From Oxobacter pfennigii (GTDB lineage Bacteria > Bacillota > Clostridia > Clostridiales > Oxobacteraceae): a stretch of DNA of 55,619 nt. Location of the stretch: assembly GCF_001317355.1 (NCBI RefSeq), contig NZ_LKET01000031.1:1-55619 (forward strand), written 5' to 3'. The position numbers and the translations under genes were made by a program. Below, in pieces: positions 44,975 to 54,283 of the stretch (the stretch's first letter is position 1; every line of letters starts with the position of its first letter). The notes below the pieces were generated by a model. It was not told where the DNA came from. It worked only from the letters and a program-made list of their open reading frames with translations, and did not search any database.

Positions 44975-46543
44975 TTATTTCGCCTCCGAGCTGCCGTCTA
45001 AAATGTAGAATTCGGAAGGCTGTATATGATAATAGGCTACGGTATCGGTATTATAAGCACAGGTAAATTTCTTATGCGCGAAAAATATAAAGGGAGCATC
45101 ATCTAAAATGTGCTGTGTGATAGCCGTTATTACCTTGTCTTTCTCCTCCTTATCAGAGGTTTGACGCAGTTTTTTGGCCAGGGAGTCAACCTCGGTATTG
45201 GAATATTTGCCGAAATTATTGGATCCCCCCGTTGTAAACATAAAATCAATAAAAGATTGAGGATTACCTGTACCGCCAATGGAGTAGGATTCATAGGTCA
45301 GGTCAAAATTCCCGTTTTTTCTGGCATCGCTTATATTTTCCATGATTTCTACCTTTAGCTCAATACCGGCCTCCAGGAGCTGATTCTGCAAAACCTGGCT
45401 TAATTGAGACATATCTTTTTGTGAGCTTAAACCGATCATCTTAAGCGAGAGCTTTGCCCCGTTTTTTTCCAAGATACCGTCGCCGTTTGTATCAGCATAT
45501 CCTGCATCTGCCAAAAGCTGTTTTGCTTTCTCCGGGTCAAAACGGTCAACGTCAGCTTTTACATTCTTAATTCCTCCAAAAGACAGCTGCTCCGGGTAAA
45601 TACCATAGGAAGGTACAGTCACATCATTGCAAATGACTTTGCTGTAGTTCTCCCTGTCGATACAATAGCTTACAGCCTTTCGGACCGCTATATCCTGCAC
45701 AGCCGGTGAATCCATGTTAAAGCGGATAAGCTGGGAACGCATTGAGGTTATGCCGTCAATTGCCAGCCTTCTGTCTCCTTTGATAACGGATATACTGGTT
45801 TCCGGAACGGGTATAAGGATATCAATCTCGCCGTTTTGAAAAGCCATTGTCAGAGAATCCACATCGGTTATTGTTTTAAAGACAGCCTTATCTAACCTGG
45901 GCTCTCCTCCCCAATACTGCTCATTTTTTACAACAGTAAGCTCCACGTTGGGATTAAATTCTGCCGGTATGTAAGGGCCTGTATAATATGTTTTTTCCGC
46001 GAAATCTGTGGAACCTTCCGCATCATATACCGTCCATAATGGGTCGCTTAAATCATTGGGGAGAGTCGGCACCATTTCTTTTAGCTTTATTGTCAGTTCC
46101 TGGCCCGAGGCTTCCATGGCTTCAATAGGCAATGCATCCTTTGCCCTGTCATTAACCTCTATTGTACGTTCAAAACACTTTTTAACCGCTTCCGCCGTCA
46201 TTTTAGTACCGTTGTGGAATTGGACGTCATCGCGCAGGGTTAATTCCCAGGTCTTGTTATCCCCGGTACTGTAAGACTTAACCAGCCAAGGCTGGGCCTC
46301 AAAGGCATCATTTAATCGGAACAAGCTTTCGCTTACGCCGTAAGAACCAATATACCAGCCTTCCCATCCCGCCGCAGGATCCCATGCTTCATTGCAAAAA
46401 TAACCGACAGAGCCAAATACCAGTGTTTTTTCTTCATCCGTATTGTTAATACTTTCCTTCCCTGGGTTTGAACAACCAGAGAATATACCGGCCGTCAATA
46501 AGGCAGCCATTAGTAAAGCAACCAGTCTTTTTTTCACACTCAA
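44975..46543 (-). CDS. solute-binding lipoprotein, peptide/nickel-type (SBP_bac_5)
   Basis: 522 residues. A signal peptide ends with the lipobox GIFSGC. The rest is the family-5 extracellular binding fold (SYGVSESLFRLNDAFEAQPWLVKSYSTGDNKTWELTLRDDVQFHNG). The family binds peptides, nickel or cobalt chelates, opines and other small solutes. Position inside a cobalamin-riboswitch operon makes cobalt, a cobalt chelate or a corrinoid precursor an attractive ligand. No ligand residues can be assigned by eye. Confidence 0.9.
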   Translation of the reverse strand: MSVKKRLVALLMAALLTAGIFSGCSNPGKESINNTDEEKTLVFGSVGYFCNEAWDPAAGWEGWYIGSYGVSESLFRLNDAFEAQPWLVKSYSTGDNKTWELTLRDDVQFHNGTKMTAEAVKKCFERTIEVNDRAKDALPIEAMEASGQELTIKLKEMVPTLPNDLSDPLWTVYDAEGSTDFAEKTYYTGPYIPAEFNPNVELTVVKNEQYWGGEPRLDKAVFKTITDVDSLTMAFQNGEIDILIPVPETSISVIKGDRRLAIDGITSMRSQLIRFNMDSPAVQDIAVRKAVSYCIDRENYSKVICNDVTVPSYGIYPEQLSFGGIKNVKADVDRFDPEKAKQLLADAGYADTNGDGILEKNGAKLSLKMIGLSSQKDMSQLSQVLQNQLLEAGIELKVEIMENISDARKNGNFDLTYESYSIGGTGNPQSFIDFMFTTGGSNNFGKYSNTEVDSLAKKLRQTSDKEEKDKVITAITQHILDDAPFIFFAHKKFTCAYNTDTVAYYHIQPSEFYILDGSSEAK

Positions 46544-46560
46544 AACCTCCCGATAATTTA

Positions 46561-47391
46561 TTAATTTCCTGTAACTCTTCTGTCTAAAAACCCACGGAGA
46601 TTATCTCCCAATAAATTAAAGCATATCACTACAAGGAATAATGCCATTCCGGGGGCTATTACCGTCCATGGAGCAGTTTGCAGATAGTTTCGGGCTTCAC
46701 TCATCATAGCGCCCCATTCAGCCGTTGGCCGCTGCGCTCCCAGCCCCAGAAACGACAGCCCGGCCATGCTCAAAATAATGGCGCTGACATCCAGTGCAGC
46801 CGTTACCAAAATAGGAGAGGCGATATTGGGTATCATATATTTAAATATAATATGGCGGCTTTTTGCTCCGCACATTTTAGCTGCTTTTATATAATTTTCG
46901 TTTTTTATGCCCAAAATCAGGCTTCTCCCCAGACGCGCATATGTGGTCCAGAATACGGCTATTAATGAAATCATCCCATTTATCAAACCTATGCCGAGCA
47001 TTCCGGCCACGGCAACCGCCAGCAGAAAATAAGGAAATGCCTGAAAAATCATGGTGATTCTCATGATAATTGCATCTCCGGCTCCGCCTATATAACCTGA
47101 TATAACGCCGATAACCGTACCTACCGTTGCAACTGTGAACACCACCGCCAATGCGGAAAAAACAGATAAGGGCGTCCCTGATAATATCCGGGAAAACACG
47201 CACCGTCCCAGGTGGTCGGTACCGAAAGGAAATTCTCTGCATGGAGAAAGCAAGGCCTGGGTTAAATCTGTCTTATATGGATCATGAGGGGTTATATGAA
47301 CAGCAAAAATTGCAATGATTATAATAGCAAACACGAGTAAGCTGCTGATTAAAAGTCGCACCTTCATTTTTTTTTGCTCTGTCAGAATCAT
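46561..47391 (-). CDS. peptide/nickel-type ABC permease (DppC/NikC class)
   Basis: 276 residues with about five or six helices. Hallmarks are HDPYKTDL...PCREFPFGTDHLGRCVFSRI near the N-terminus and the EAA loop (YIKAAKMCGAKSRHIIFKYMIPN). Ends LGDNLRGFLDRR, as usual for the family. The start codon lies directly after the upstream permease stop with GGAGGCG as ribosome site, so the pair is translated in tandem. Confidence 0.93.
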   Translation of the reverse strand: MILTEQKKMKVRLLISSLLVFAIIIIAIFAVHITPHDPYKTDLTQALLSPCREFPFGTDHLGRCVFSRILSGTPLSVFSALAVVFTVATVGTVIGVISGYIGGAGDAIIMRITMIFQAFPYFLLAVAVAGMLGIGLINGMISLIAVFWTTYARLGRSLILGIKNENYIKAAKMCGAKSRHIIFKYMIPNIASPILVTAALDVSAIILSMAGLSFLGLGAQRPTAEWGAMMSEARNYLQTAPWTVIAPGMALFLVVICFNLLGDNLRGFLDRRVTGN

Positions 47392-47397
47392 CGCCTC

Positions 47398-48327
47398 CTA
47401 GCTTTTTATCATCTTCGGATTTAAACGGGTATAAATCACCTCCATGAAGGAATTTACCAGAAAGTAAATTAACGCCATCCACACGATATATCCCTGTATA
47501 ATAGGATAGTCCCGGTGGCTTATGGCCTCTACCGCCAGCTTTCCAATGCCGGGCCAGCTGAATATGCTTTCTACAATAATAGTCCCTCCCAGCAAAACAC
47601 CGAGGGAAATACCCGTAAGCGTAACAATGGGCGTTAAGGAATTTTTTAAAATATGTTTCCAGAAAATATTATTTTGGGTTACTCCCCTGGCCCATAGGCC
47701 TGCAACATAATCGTTTTTCATTTCCCTCAGTACAATGGTTCTGATTTGCCTTACATATACCACTATCATATTAAAAGCCAAAACCAGGGTGGGCATTATA
47801 ATCCCTTTCATGCTTCCTCCGGCGATAACAGGCAATAGCCTTAGCTTCAGCGAAAGCAAATACATGAGAATCAATGAAGTAAAAAATATGGGAAAGGACA
47901 AAAATACATAGGTAATCAACTGGATAATCCTGTCAAACCAGCTGTTTTGATACCTTGCGCAGGCAATTCCTAAAGGGACTGCCACCAAAATTGTAACTGC
48001 CATAGACGAAAGCGCCAGCATAAGGGTATATGGCAATGCCTTAAAAAGCTCCTGACTGACGGGGCGGCTGGATTTTATAGATTTCCCCATATCTCCTTTA
48101 AAAAAATTGGCAAGCCAGGATATATACTGTACATAAACAGGACGGTTTAAGCCCAGCTCTTCCCTCGTTTTTTCCAGCATCTCAAGAGAAGGTGCAATGC
48201 CATTTTCAGTAAGCATAATCTCTGCCGGGTCGCTGGGGGAAAGATAGGACAGGGTAAAGGATAATATTGTAATACCTATGAAAGTGAGCAAAAATAATAC
48301 CGCTGATTTTACAGCAGATTGAATCAT
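47398..48327 (-). CDS. peptide/nickel-type ABC permease (DppB/NikB class)
   Basis: 309 residues. N-terminal helix, then LSPSDPAEIMLTENG...LGLNRPVYVQYISWL, the EAA loop (DYVAGLWARGVTQNNIFWKHILKNSLTPI) and the family end VDVIYTRLNPKM-like VIYTRLNPKMIKS. It forms the channel with the next gene product. Confidence 0.93.
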   Translation of the reverse strand: MIQSAVKSAVLFLLTFIGITILSFTLSYLSPSDPAEIMLTENGIAPSLEMLEKTREELGLNRPVYVQYISWLANFFKGDMGKSIKSSRPVSQELFKALPYTLMLALSSMAVTILVAVPLGIACARYQNSWFDRIIQLITYVFLSFPIFFTSLILMYLLSLKLRLLPVIAGGSMKGIIMPTLVLAFNMIVVYVRQIRTIVLREMKNDYVAGLWARGVTQNNIFWKHILKNSLTPIVTLTGISLGVLLGGTIIVESIFSWPGIGKLAVEAISHRDYPIIQGYIVWMALIYFLVNSFMEVIYTRLNPKMIKS

Positions 48328-48374
48328 GATATACCACCCTCTTTTAAAACAACATTAAAATTCATCAAGTAATT

Positions 48375-49064
48375 TTATTTCCCAGGCGCAGTAAAGCGGT
48401 AAATATACGCTTCCTGGTACTCATACTGCATCCTGTCGGCAATACAGTTAAACCAGGGATCCTCCGGATCTATATGAATATATCCTTTAGGAGGCATTCT
48501 CCGCATTTCTACCGAAAATCCTTCATAAAAAAACGCCCCGGCAATATCGTTTAAAGAGTGAAGCTGCATTGGAATTGTTCCCTGCCTGTCTATTTGCTTT
48601 TTGTAATAGAGCAGGCTGGGGTTTTTGCTGTAATCGGTATATGTGCAATAATATACGCCTCCGGGCTTTAATGCCTGCTTCATTTTCCAGGCATGTTCTT
48701 TTAAGTCCTGTAATAGATAAATAACGGAAATGCTGAAGGCCAGATTAAAGGTATCGATAAACTTGTCCACATTGGCGGTTGCTTCATATGAAATGGGCAA
48801 ATCCTTTTTCCTCTTGTTGGCCACCTCAATGGATTTTTTGGCTAAATCAACGCCAACCCCCTTTAAAAAAGGTTTTTGTTGATATAAAAACCTTAAAAAA
48901 CCTCCTTGATTACAACCAAAATCCAGAACAGTACAATCCAGAATATTTTTCTCCTTTATCATGTCCAGCACCTTATGCCAGTGGGGTTGATGATTATCCT
49001 CCATGGACTGTTCTCCGGCTGTGTCGTCATTCCACCATACGTCGTACAATTGTTCATCAGACAT
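48375..49064 (-). CDS. class I SAM-dependent methyltransferase
   Basis: 229 residues. The SAM-binding motif is LDFGCNQGGFLRFL near 47-60, followed by GVGVDLAKKSIEVA and later LKPGGVYYCTY. The N-terminus (YDVWWNDDTAGEQSMEDNH) and the metal-free C-terminus do not match a substrate class I know. It lies between the deacylase and the permeases in the cobalamin-riboswitch operon. It may modify the imported compound or a metallophore (inference). A gap of 85 bp from the deacylase gene holds no terminator. Confidence 0.85.
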   Translation of the reverse strand: MSDEQLYDVWWNDDTAGEQSMEDNHQPHWHKVLDMIKEKNILDCTVLDFGCNQGGFLRFLYQQKPFLKGVGVDLAKKSIEVANKRKKDLPISYEATANVDKFIDTFNLAFSISVIYLLQDLKEHAWKMKQALKPGGVYYCTYTDYSKNPSLLYYKKQIDRQGTIPMQLHSLNDIAGAFFYEGFSVEMRRMPPKGYIHIDPEDPWFNCIADRMQYEYQEAYIYRFTAPGK

Positions 49065-49149
49065 TAAATCTCCTCCTCATACTACTGATATTTATGTATA
49101 GATTCATACTCTCTTTTGTCAATTTCATCCCGGTATTATTTTTAGCTAA

Positions 49150-50112
49150 TCACCAGTCAAGCTCTCCATATGCCACAAGTTCGCTCCCCTTTGGAGCCGA
49201 AAGAGAAGCACAATGATACAATACCACTCCGTCAAATTCCGCTGAATAAGTATCAATAATTTGGCCGAATAAATCCGTTGTGTATCCAAGCTTGTCGCCT
49301 TTCCTGATTTTTTGCCCGGCTGTAACGGCAGGCAGCCAGCATCCAGTACTCTTTGCTTCCGTATAGCAAACATTTGTTAATTCCAGAGGTGCTTTGTCAG
49401 GGAATATAAGGCTGTCATCGGCAAGTATATCCAGTCTTTTCAATACCCGTTTTGCATCAAGAATGTATTTTTCGACATCATCTTTAAGGCAAAGGCCATT
49501 GCAGCCTCTTTCCACAAGGATAGCCGGTATGCCAAGCATGGCGGCACAGCCAAAAGTGCCTGAGGTTTCCATACAATTTACCATGTAAGGCAAATCCAGA
49601 ACCTGGCTCATTTTTTTAGATGCCTGTACAACTTTTGAATTGCAACTGCCTGAAAAATAGGCATAAGGTATCAGAGATTCATATAAATCACCGCCGTGAA
49701 AATCCATGTAATAATCGGCAGCCTTAAAAAACTCATTGGTTATAACGTAAGCTATTTTTTCTGCGATGCTGCCCTTTTCATCACCTGGAAACATGCGGTT
49801 TATGTTTTTCCCATCCTCCGGCACAACAGCGGCACAGCGCTTTGAAAAAGCCTGAAGATTGACCGGGTGAACAAGGATTATTTGACCGGAAATATCTTTG
49901 GGATCAAGCCCTGCTCCCAGCCGTATAGCCGTGAGGATTCCGGGATATTCGCTTCCATGTACTCCGGATGTGATGAGCATGGTCTTGCCTTGTTTTTCTC
50001 CATTAATCAATGTGACCGGCATCACTGTTCCGGTATCCAAAACCTTGATAAAGCCCTGTGCTTTAGTCCCTCGTTCTGCTGTAATTCCGCCTAGGGAAAA
50101 TATGGGTTTCAT
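49150..50112 (-). CDS. M14-type deacylase (succinylglutamate desuccinylase/aspartoacylase family)
   Basis: 320 residues from the ATG at 50112. The longer frame from 50151 contains the ribosome site GGAGGAG. The zinc site is visible as SGVHGSEYPG (His and Glu ligands) and the later DFHGGDLYE (His). The C-terminal half has the family's beta barrel (VTAGQKIRKGDKLGYTTDLFGQII). Members remove acyl groups from amino acids or amino-acid-like amides. It is the first gene after the cobalamin riboswitch. A role in trimming an imported amide-linked compound is possible. Substrate unknown. Confidence 0.85.
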   Translation of the reverse strand: MKPIFSLGGITAERGTKAQGFIKVLDTGTVMPVTLINGEKQGKTMLITSGVHGSEYPGILTAIRLGAGLDPKDISGQIILVHPVNLQAFSKRCAAVVPEDGKNINRMFPGDEKGSIAEKIAYVITNEFFKAADYYMDFHGGDLYESLIPYAYFSGSCNSKVVQASKKMSQVLDLPYMVNCMETSGTFGCAAMLGIPAILVERGCNGLCLKDDVEKYILDAKRVLKRLDILADDSLIFPDKAPLELTNVCYTEAKSTGCWLPAVTAGQKIRKGDKLGYTTDLFGQIIDTYSAEFDGVVLYHCASLSAPKGSELVAYGELDW

Positions 50113-50153
50113 TCTGCATTCTCCTCCATATAATAAATTTTTTTGCCACAATT

Positions 50154-50186
50154 AAAAAACCTCTCAACCGTAAACAGTCAAGAGGT
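50154..50186 (-). terminator. riboswitch expression-platform terminator
   Basis: On the minus strand: stem ACCTCTTGAC/GTTGAGAGGT and six Ts, placed between the cobalamin aptamer and the deacylase start. Cobalamin binding would favour this hairpin and stop transcription. Confidence 0.85.
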
Positions 50187-50254
50187 AATAACAACCCATG
50201 CAAATAACATATGCATAAATGCACCTCTCTATCGCTCGTAGAGTTAAAATGGTG

Positions 50255-50433
50255 AATAAAACAGGCAGGTCTTCTGGCTTAAGCATCATCACCCTTGCAG
50301 CCTTCCCGGTTTCCCAGTGGCATTTAGCAAGGACTCTTCTTTCACAGCGGCGGGACCGCGTGGGATTTCTACCCACTTCCCTTTTCACCGGTTTATAATT
50401 TTGTCCATCAAAATCATAACCGGCACCTGTTTT
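50255..50433 (-). promoter_or_regulatory. cobalamin riboswitch
   Basis: The minus strand carries the class hallmarks in order: GGTGCC at the start, GGGAAGTGGGTAGAAATCCC with CGCGGTCCCGCCGC, GCCACTGGGAAACCGGGAAGGC, and the B12 box AGCCAGAAGACCTGCC (50262-50279). All conserved blocks are in the expected order, so the class call is secure. It leads the deacylase-methyltransferase-ABC importer operon (50112 down to 43269), which should be on when cobalamin is scarce. Confidence 0.96.
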
Positions 50434-50537
50434 TTTATATTCAATTAAGTTTCATTTTATATTATGACCATATGAAACACAATGAATTTTTCACCTTTAT
50501 TTGTAATAATTTGTGCTGTTTCCATAAACTCCTTACT
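50434..50537 (-). other. upstream region of the cobalamin riboswitch
   Basis: AT-rich gap between the heme-degradation gene and the riboswitch. It must contain the operon promoter. A -10-like TATAAA near 50458 is present on the minus strand, but I cannot fix a -35. Confidence 0.4.
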
Positions 50538-51863
50538 TCATTTCTCCCTTGTAGAGGCTTTAAGCCATTGGGAAACCAGCAATTCCGCTAATTCATTGGC
50601 AATGTTGTTTCCCCAGTATATGCCTTCCTTTGTAAGCTTGAAGCTGTAACCTTCGGGAACAATTAATCCTTCGATTTTTAATTGCTGCGCAAAAGCTTCA
50701 ATTATATCACTACTTTGTTCCCAAAAGCCTGCCGGTTCAACGTCAAAATTACCAAACTGTATTTTGCCTATAAGCCGGTAGATATAATTATACATAGAAA
50801 CTGTTAAAGCTCCTTGAAGGGTGTCTGCCCTGCCGGATTCAACGGCGGCACCATACTCTGAAATATCGAAGGGATTCATCCATATAAAATCCCCTAGCCT
50901 GCCGCCGGCGGCGGCGCCTAAAGCCAGTGTATCCCCTCCGCCGTAACGGGTTGTTACATATTTATACGCATCCCTTTTAGGCCTTACCATTTTTGTAAGT
51001 TCCAAAAGCTCGAAGCCTTCTTTTGTAAGCCAATCATATATTTTCATGAAAAAATCATATTCTTTTTTATCTGAATCTATGGAATCACGTTCCCCATCCG
51101 AAAACTGCGTGCCAAGCGCCGACCCTTCACGCAGCATTAGGGAATAAAATGATAATCCTGCAATATCCAAAGAAGAGATGTGCTTTAAATCTTTCTCTAA
51201 TTCCTGCTCTGTCTGGCCGGGATAATTGTAAATAAGGTCCATACTCACATTTTCAAAGCCTTCATGCCTTAACTTGCTGATTTTTGAAACTGCATCCTCA
51301 CCGCTGCCTCTTCTTCCCAGCAACTTTCTTCCCCTGTCACAGAAGGTCTGCACCCCTATGCTTAAACGGTTAACTCCTTCTTTTAAAAACATGTCTGATT
51401 TATCCTCTGTCAATTCGGTGATACTGGTTTCAACTGTAATTTCCGCATCATGTTTTAATGGCAGATATTCCTTGATAGCATGCAAAATATCCCTTAAATT
51501 GCCTGTTTCAAGGGAGGTAGGAGTGCCGCCTCCGAAATATACCGCATCAAAGCTGCTGTTTTGTATGTATGGAAATACGCCGTAGCTTTTTATTTCATTG
51601 ATTATTAACTGGTGATAATCGTAAGCCGGAGCGCACAAATATCTTCGCATGTTGCAAAAAGTGCATATCTTGCTGCAAAAGGGTATATGTATATAAACGG
51701 CTTTAGGACGCGTATCCGGTTCCATCTGCAAAAGGTATTCCTTCAGGAAAGATTTTTCATTACGAAGCCTTCTTAAGGGAGCCAAGGCATCGTGATGTCC
51801 TTTTAAACGTTTTGAATACCTCCCTTTTACTTCTGACTGAATGTTATTCATCATTGTCCCCAT
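50538..51863 (-). CDS. radical SAM heme-degradation enzyme (ChuW/HutW-like; HemN family)
   Basis: 441 residues, HemN-type radical SAM. The cluster motif is IPFCSKICTFCNM (C-x3-C-x2-C), then YFGGGTPTS and the usual GVQTF and DLIYNYPGQT motifs. It ends with a winged-helix-like domain (LKIEGLIVPEGYSFKLTKEGIYW). HemN proteins are coproporphyrinogen oxidases, but this one sits after heme-import and flavodoxin genes. That context matches ChuW/HutW, which open heme without oxygen and release iron. It is the last gene of the operon. The start has AAGGAG upstream. Confidence 0.8.
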   Translation of the reverse strand: MGTMMNNIQSEVKGRYSKRLKGHHDALAPLRRLRNEKSFLKEYLLQMEPDTRPKAVYIHIPFCSKICTFCNMRRYLCAPAYDYHQLIINEIKSYGVFPYIQNSSFDAVYFGGGTPTSLETGNLRDILHAIKEYLPLKHDAEITVETSITELTEDKSDMFLKEGVNRLSIGVQTFCDRGRKLLGRRGSGEDAVSKISKLRHEGFENVSMDLIYNYPGQTEQELEKDLKHISSLDIAGLSFYSLMLREGSALGTQFSDGERDSIDSDKKEYDFFMKIYDWLTKEGFELLELTKMVRPKRDAYKYVTTRYGGGDTLALGAAAGGRLGDFIWMNPFDISEYGAAVESGRADTLQGALTVSMYNYIYRLIGKIQFGNFDVEPAGFWEQSSDIIEAFAQQLKIEGLIVPEGYSFKLTKEGIYWGNNIANELAELLVSQWLKASTREK

Positions 51864-51881
51864 CCCTGCTCTCCTTAAAAA

Positions 51882-52397
51882 TTATATTCCCTCTGCCCTT
51901 CTAAGAACTTCCATGAATACCTTTTGTGCAGTTTCCAAATCCCTGGAATCGGGATGTTTTGCCGCTTCCATGTGCCTGTTGATCCTCTCCGGTGTCATGT
52001 AGTGGGGATGATCGGGAGGATATTGCCTGACCCGTTCGGTAAGTGCCGGATCTATTTTCCCCTGGCAAATAAAATCTCCAAGATATTCATTGGAAGCATC
52101 CACAAGCTGCTTAAGCCTCTCTATGACTTTCCCGGCATGAGGTGAATCAGGATAAGCTCCTAAAGTCGCAAACAGGGCAACCTTCTTATCCTTAACTCCC
52201 TGTATATATTCCTTCATTGCTGCATCGGCATTTCCCTTATCAATCCAGCATCCCAAAATAACCAGATCACAATCTTCCAATGCCGGCTGCTCTGAAACAG
52301 AGTGGATGAAGGTTCCTTCAGGCATTACCTCCAGGATGGCTTCGGCAACTTTTTTTGTATTTCCTGTTTTGCTGGAATACACAATCATTGTTTTCAT
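51882..52397 (-). CDS. flavodoxin-family protein
   Basis: 171 residues from the ATG at 52397 (GGGAGGG upstream). The FMN phosphate loop is YSSKTGNTKKVA, followed by the usual alternating strands (DLVILGCWID, KKVALFATLGAYPDS). The C-terminal part (RVRQYPPDHPHYMTPERINRHMEAAKHPD) is an extension seen in flavodoxins linked to tetrapyrrole genes, such as BilS-type proteins. It probably gives electrons to the radical SAM heme enzyme encoded 18 bp downstream. Confidence 0.87.
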   Translation of the reverse strand: MKTMIVYSSKTGNTKKVAEAILEVMPEGTFIHSVSEQPALEDCDLVILGCWIDKGNADAAMKEYIQGVKDKKVALFATLGAYPDSPHAGKVIERLKQLVDASNEYLGDFICQGKIDPALTERVRQYPPDHPHYMTPERINRHMEAAKHPDSRDLETAQKVFMEVLRRAEGI

Positions 52398-52448
52398 ATA
52401 TTTCCCTCCCAAATATGGTTTTCTCTATATTAATCTCTGCTTTTATAC

Positions 52449-53234
52449 TCAGCAGGAATAAGTCAATCCAATCGGTACAAATACCGGCTTACCTGTTCTC
52501 TCATCCAGCTTTACGTCAGCTTCAACCTGATAGACATCTCTGAGCAGTTCACGGGTAAGCACATCCTCGGCTTTTCCCTGGGCAACAAGCTGTCCATTAT
52601 TCAAAACCGCCAGCCTTTCACTGTAGCGTGCCGCCTGGTTAAGGTCGTGAAGCACCATGACAACAGTGATATCAAGCTCCTTGTTAAGCCTTTTTATAAG
52701 CTCCATCACTTCCATCTGATGGCATATGTCAAGAAAAGTGGTGGGCTCATCCAGCAGAAGTATTTCCGGACGCTGGGCCAAAGCCATGGCAATCCATGCC
52801 CGCTGCCGCTCGCCTCCTGATAAAGTATTTACCATCCTGTCAGAAAGCCCTTCCAATCTGGTCTGCTCTATGGCCCAGCATATGATTTCTTCATCTTCAA
52901 AGGTTTTTTCTTCATACCACCTTTTATGAGGCATCCTTCCGTAACCTACAAGCTCTCTCACCGTAAAGTCCGGAGGCGTTGCCTGGTGCTGTGACAATAC
53001 AGACAGTTTTTTTGCAACTTCCCGGGTAGGCAGCAAGTGTATGTCCTGGCCGTCAAGGAGCACAGCACCGCTGGTTTGCTTTAGAAGCCTGGATATGGTG
53101 TTTAATACCGTAGATTTACCCGAGCCGTTTGGACCTATAAGCGAAAGGACTTCACCTTTATTGATAAGCAGGCTGAACTCATCTACAACAGTATTTTTAT
53201 CATAAGTAATTTTTAATTCAACTGCTTCAATCAT
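52449..53234 (-). CDS. heme/iron-siderophore-type ABC ATPase (FecE/HmuV class)
   Basis: 261 residues. Walker A GPNGSGKST, Q-loop SQHQATP, signature LSGGERQR, Walker B ILLLDEPTTFLD, switch VLHDLNQA. Overlaps the permease gene by 4 bases. Powers the importer made with the permease and the IsdE-like binding protein. Confidence 0.93.
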   Translation of the reverse strand: MIEAVELKITYDKNTVVDEFSLLINKGEVLSLIGPNGSGKSTVLNTISRLLKQTSGAVLLDGQDIHLLPTREVAKKLSVLSQHQATPPDFTVRELVGYGRMPHKRWYEEKTFEDEEIICWAIEQTRLEGLSDRMVNTLSGGERQRAWIAMALAQRPEILLLDEPTTFLDICHQMEVMELIKRLNKELDITVVMVLHDLNQAARYSERLAVLNNGQLVAQGKAEDVLTRELLRDVYQVEADVKLDERTGKPVFVPIGLTYSC

Positions 53235-54283
53235 GCCTTGTATGCGCCTCCCTTTCTCAGCAGGAATATAAAAAACGGTCCGCCCAATACTGCCATGAAA
53301 ATTCCCACAGGAAGCTCAAGGGGACTAAATGCGCTGCGGGCTACGGAGTCAGCCATAACCAAAAGAGCTGCGCCCATTATTCCGCTGGAGGGAAGCATAA
53401 AGCGGTAATCCGATCCCACCAGCATCCTGCTTATGTGAGGCACCATAAGACCTACAAAGCCAATTAAACCAACAGCCGCGACGGATACTCCCGATAAAAA
53501 TGCGGCAGTCATGCACAAAAGCACCCGGGTGCGGTTTACCCTGATTCCCAAGTTTTTAGCCACATTATCCCCTAGCTGCAGGGCATTGGCAGGCTGTATG
53601 CAGAAAACAGAAAGTATGAGCCCTATAATTGTATAAGGAAACAGCATTTTGACCTGAGGCCAGCTTTTGCCGGCAATGCTTCCGTTAAGCCAGAGCAATA
53701 CACCCTGAATCCTGTCGCTGTAAAGGTGGGATAGGAGGGAAATGCCTCCGCCTAAAACCGCATTTACAGCCACTCCCGATAAAACAATCCTTATAGGCTC
53801 TACTCCCCGCTTCCAGGCAAGTATGTATACTAAAAAGCTGGCAGCAGTAGCGCCTATAAAGGCTCCGGCAGGAACAAGAAAACTTAAACCAGGAAAGACC
53901 AGCAAAATAGTTACCGCTGCCAGACCTGCTCCAGCCGATACGCCTATTATCCCCGGATCTGCAAGGGGATTCCGCAATACCGACTGAAGCAGAGCGCCTG
54001 CGACGGCCAGGTTGGAGCCCACCATGGCTGCAGTCAGCATCCTGGGAAGGCGTATGTTTATTACAACGTTTCTTACATTTATATCAGCTGCTGGAAACAA
54101 CGCGCTCCAAACCTGGCGGGTCGTGTACTTTACGCTTCCCATGCGCAATGACAGGATGCAGCAAAGTACAAGTATGGCTATAGATGCCATAAATATTATA
54201 AATCTTCTTAACGCCCTTCCGTCGGTTTTTTTAAAATTCATGGCAGACTCTTTTATTAGCATCGTCTTCTCATAATCCTTCAT
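53231..54283 (-). CDS. FecCD-family permease for heme or siderophore
   Basis: 350 residues with about ten helices. Hallmarks: RLPRMLTAAMVGSNLAVAGALLQSVLRNPLADPGIIGVSAGAGL, and VGLIGFVGLMVPHISRMLVG near the C-terminus. The gene begins directly after the IsdE-like stop (TAA-ATG), so the true start could be one of the nearby in-frame ATGs (for example 54241). Partner of the ATPase and the binding lipoprotein. Confidence 0.92.
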   Translation of the reverse strand: MKDYEKTMLIKESAMNFKKTDGRALRRFIIFMASIAILVLCCILSLRMGSVKYTTRQVWSALFPAADINVRNVVINIRLPRMLTAAMVGSNLAVAGALLQSVLRNPLADPGIIGVSAGAGLAAVTILLVFPGLSFLVPAGAFIGATAASFLVYILAWKRGVEPIRIVLSGVAVNAVLGGGISLLSHLYSDRIQGVLLWLNGSIAGKSWPQVKMLFPYTIIGLILSVFCIQPANALQLGDNVAKNLGIRVNRTRVLLCMTAAFLSGVSVAAVGLIGFVGLMVPHISRMLVGSDYRFMLPSSGIMGAALLVMADSVARSAFSPLELPVGIFMAVLGGPFFIFLLRKGGAYKA

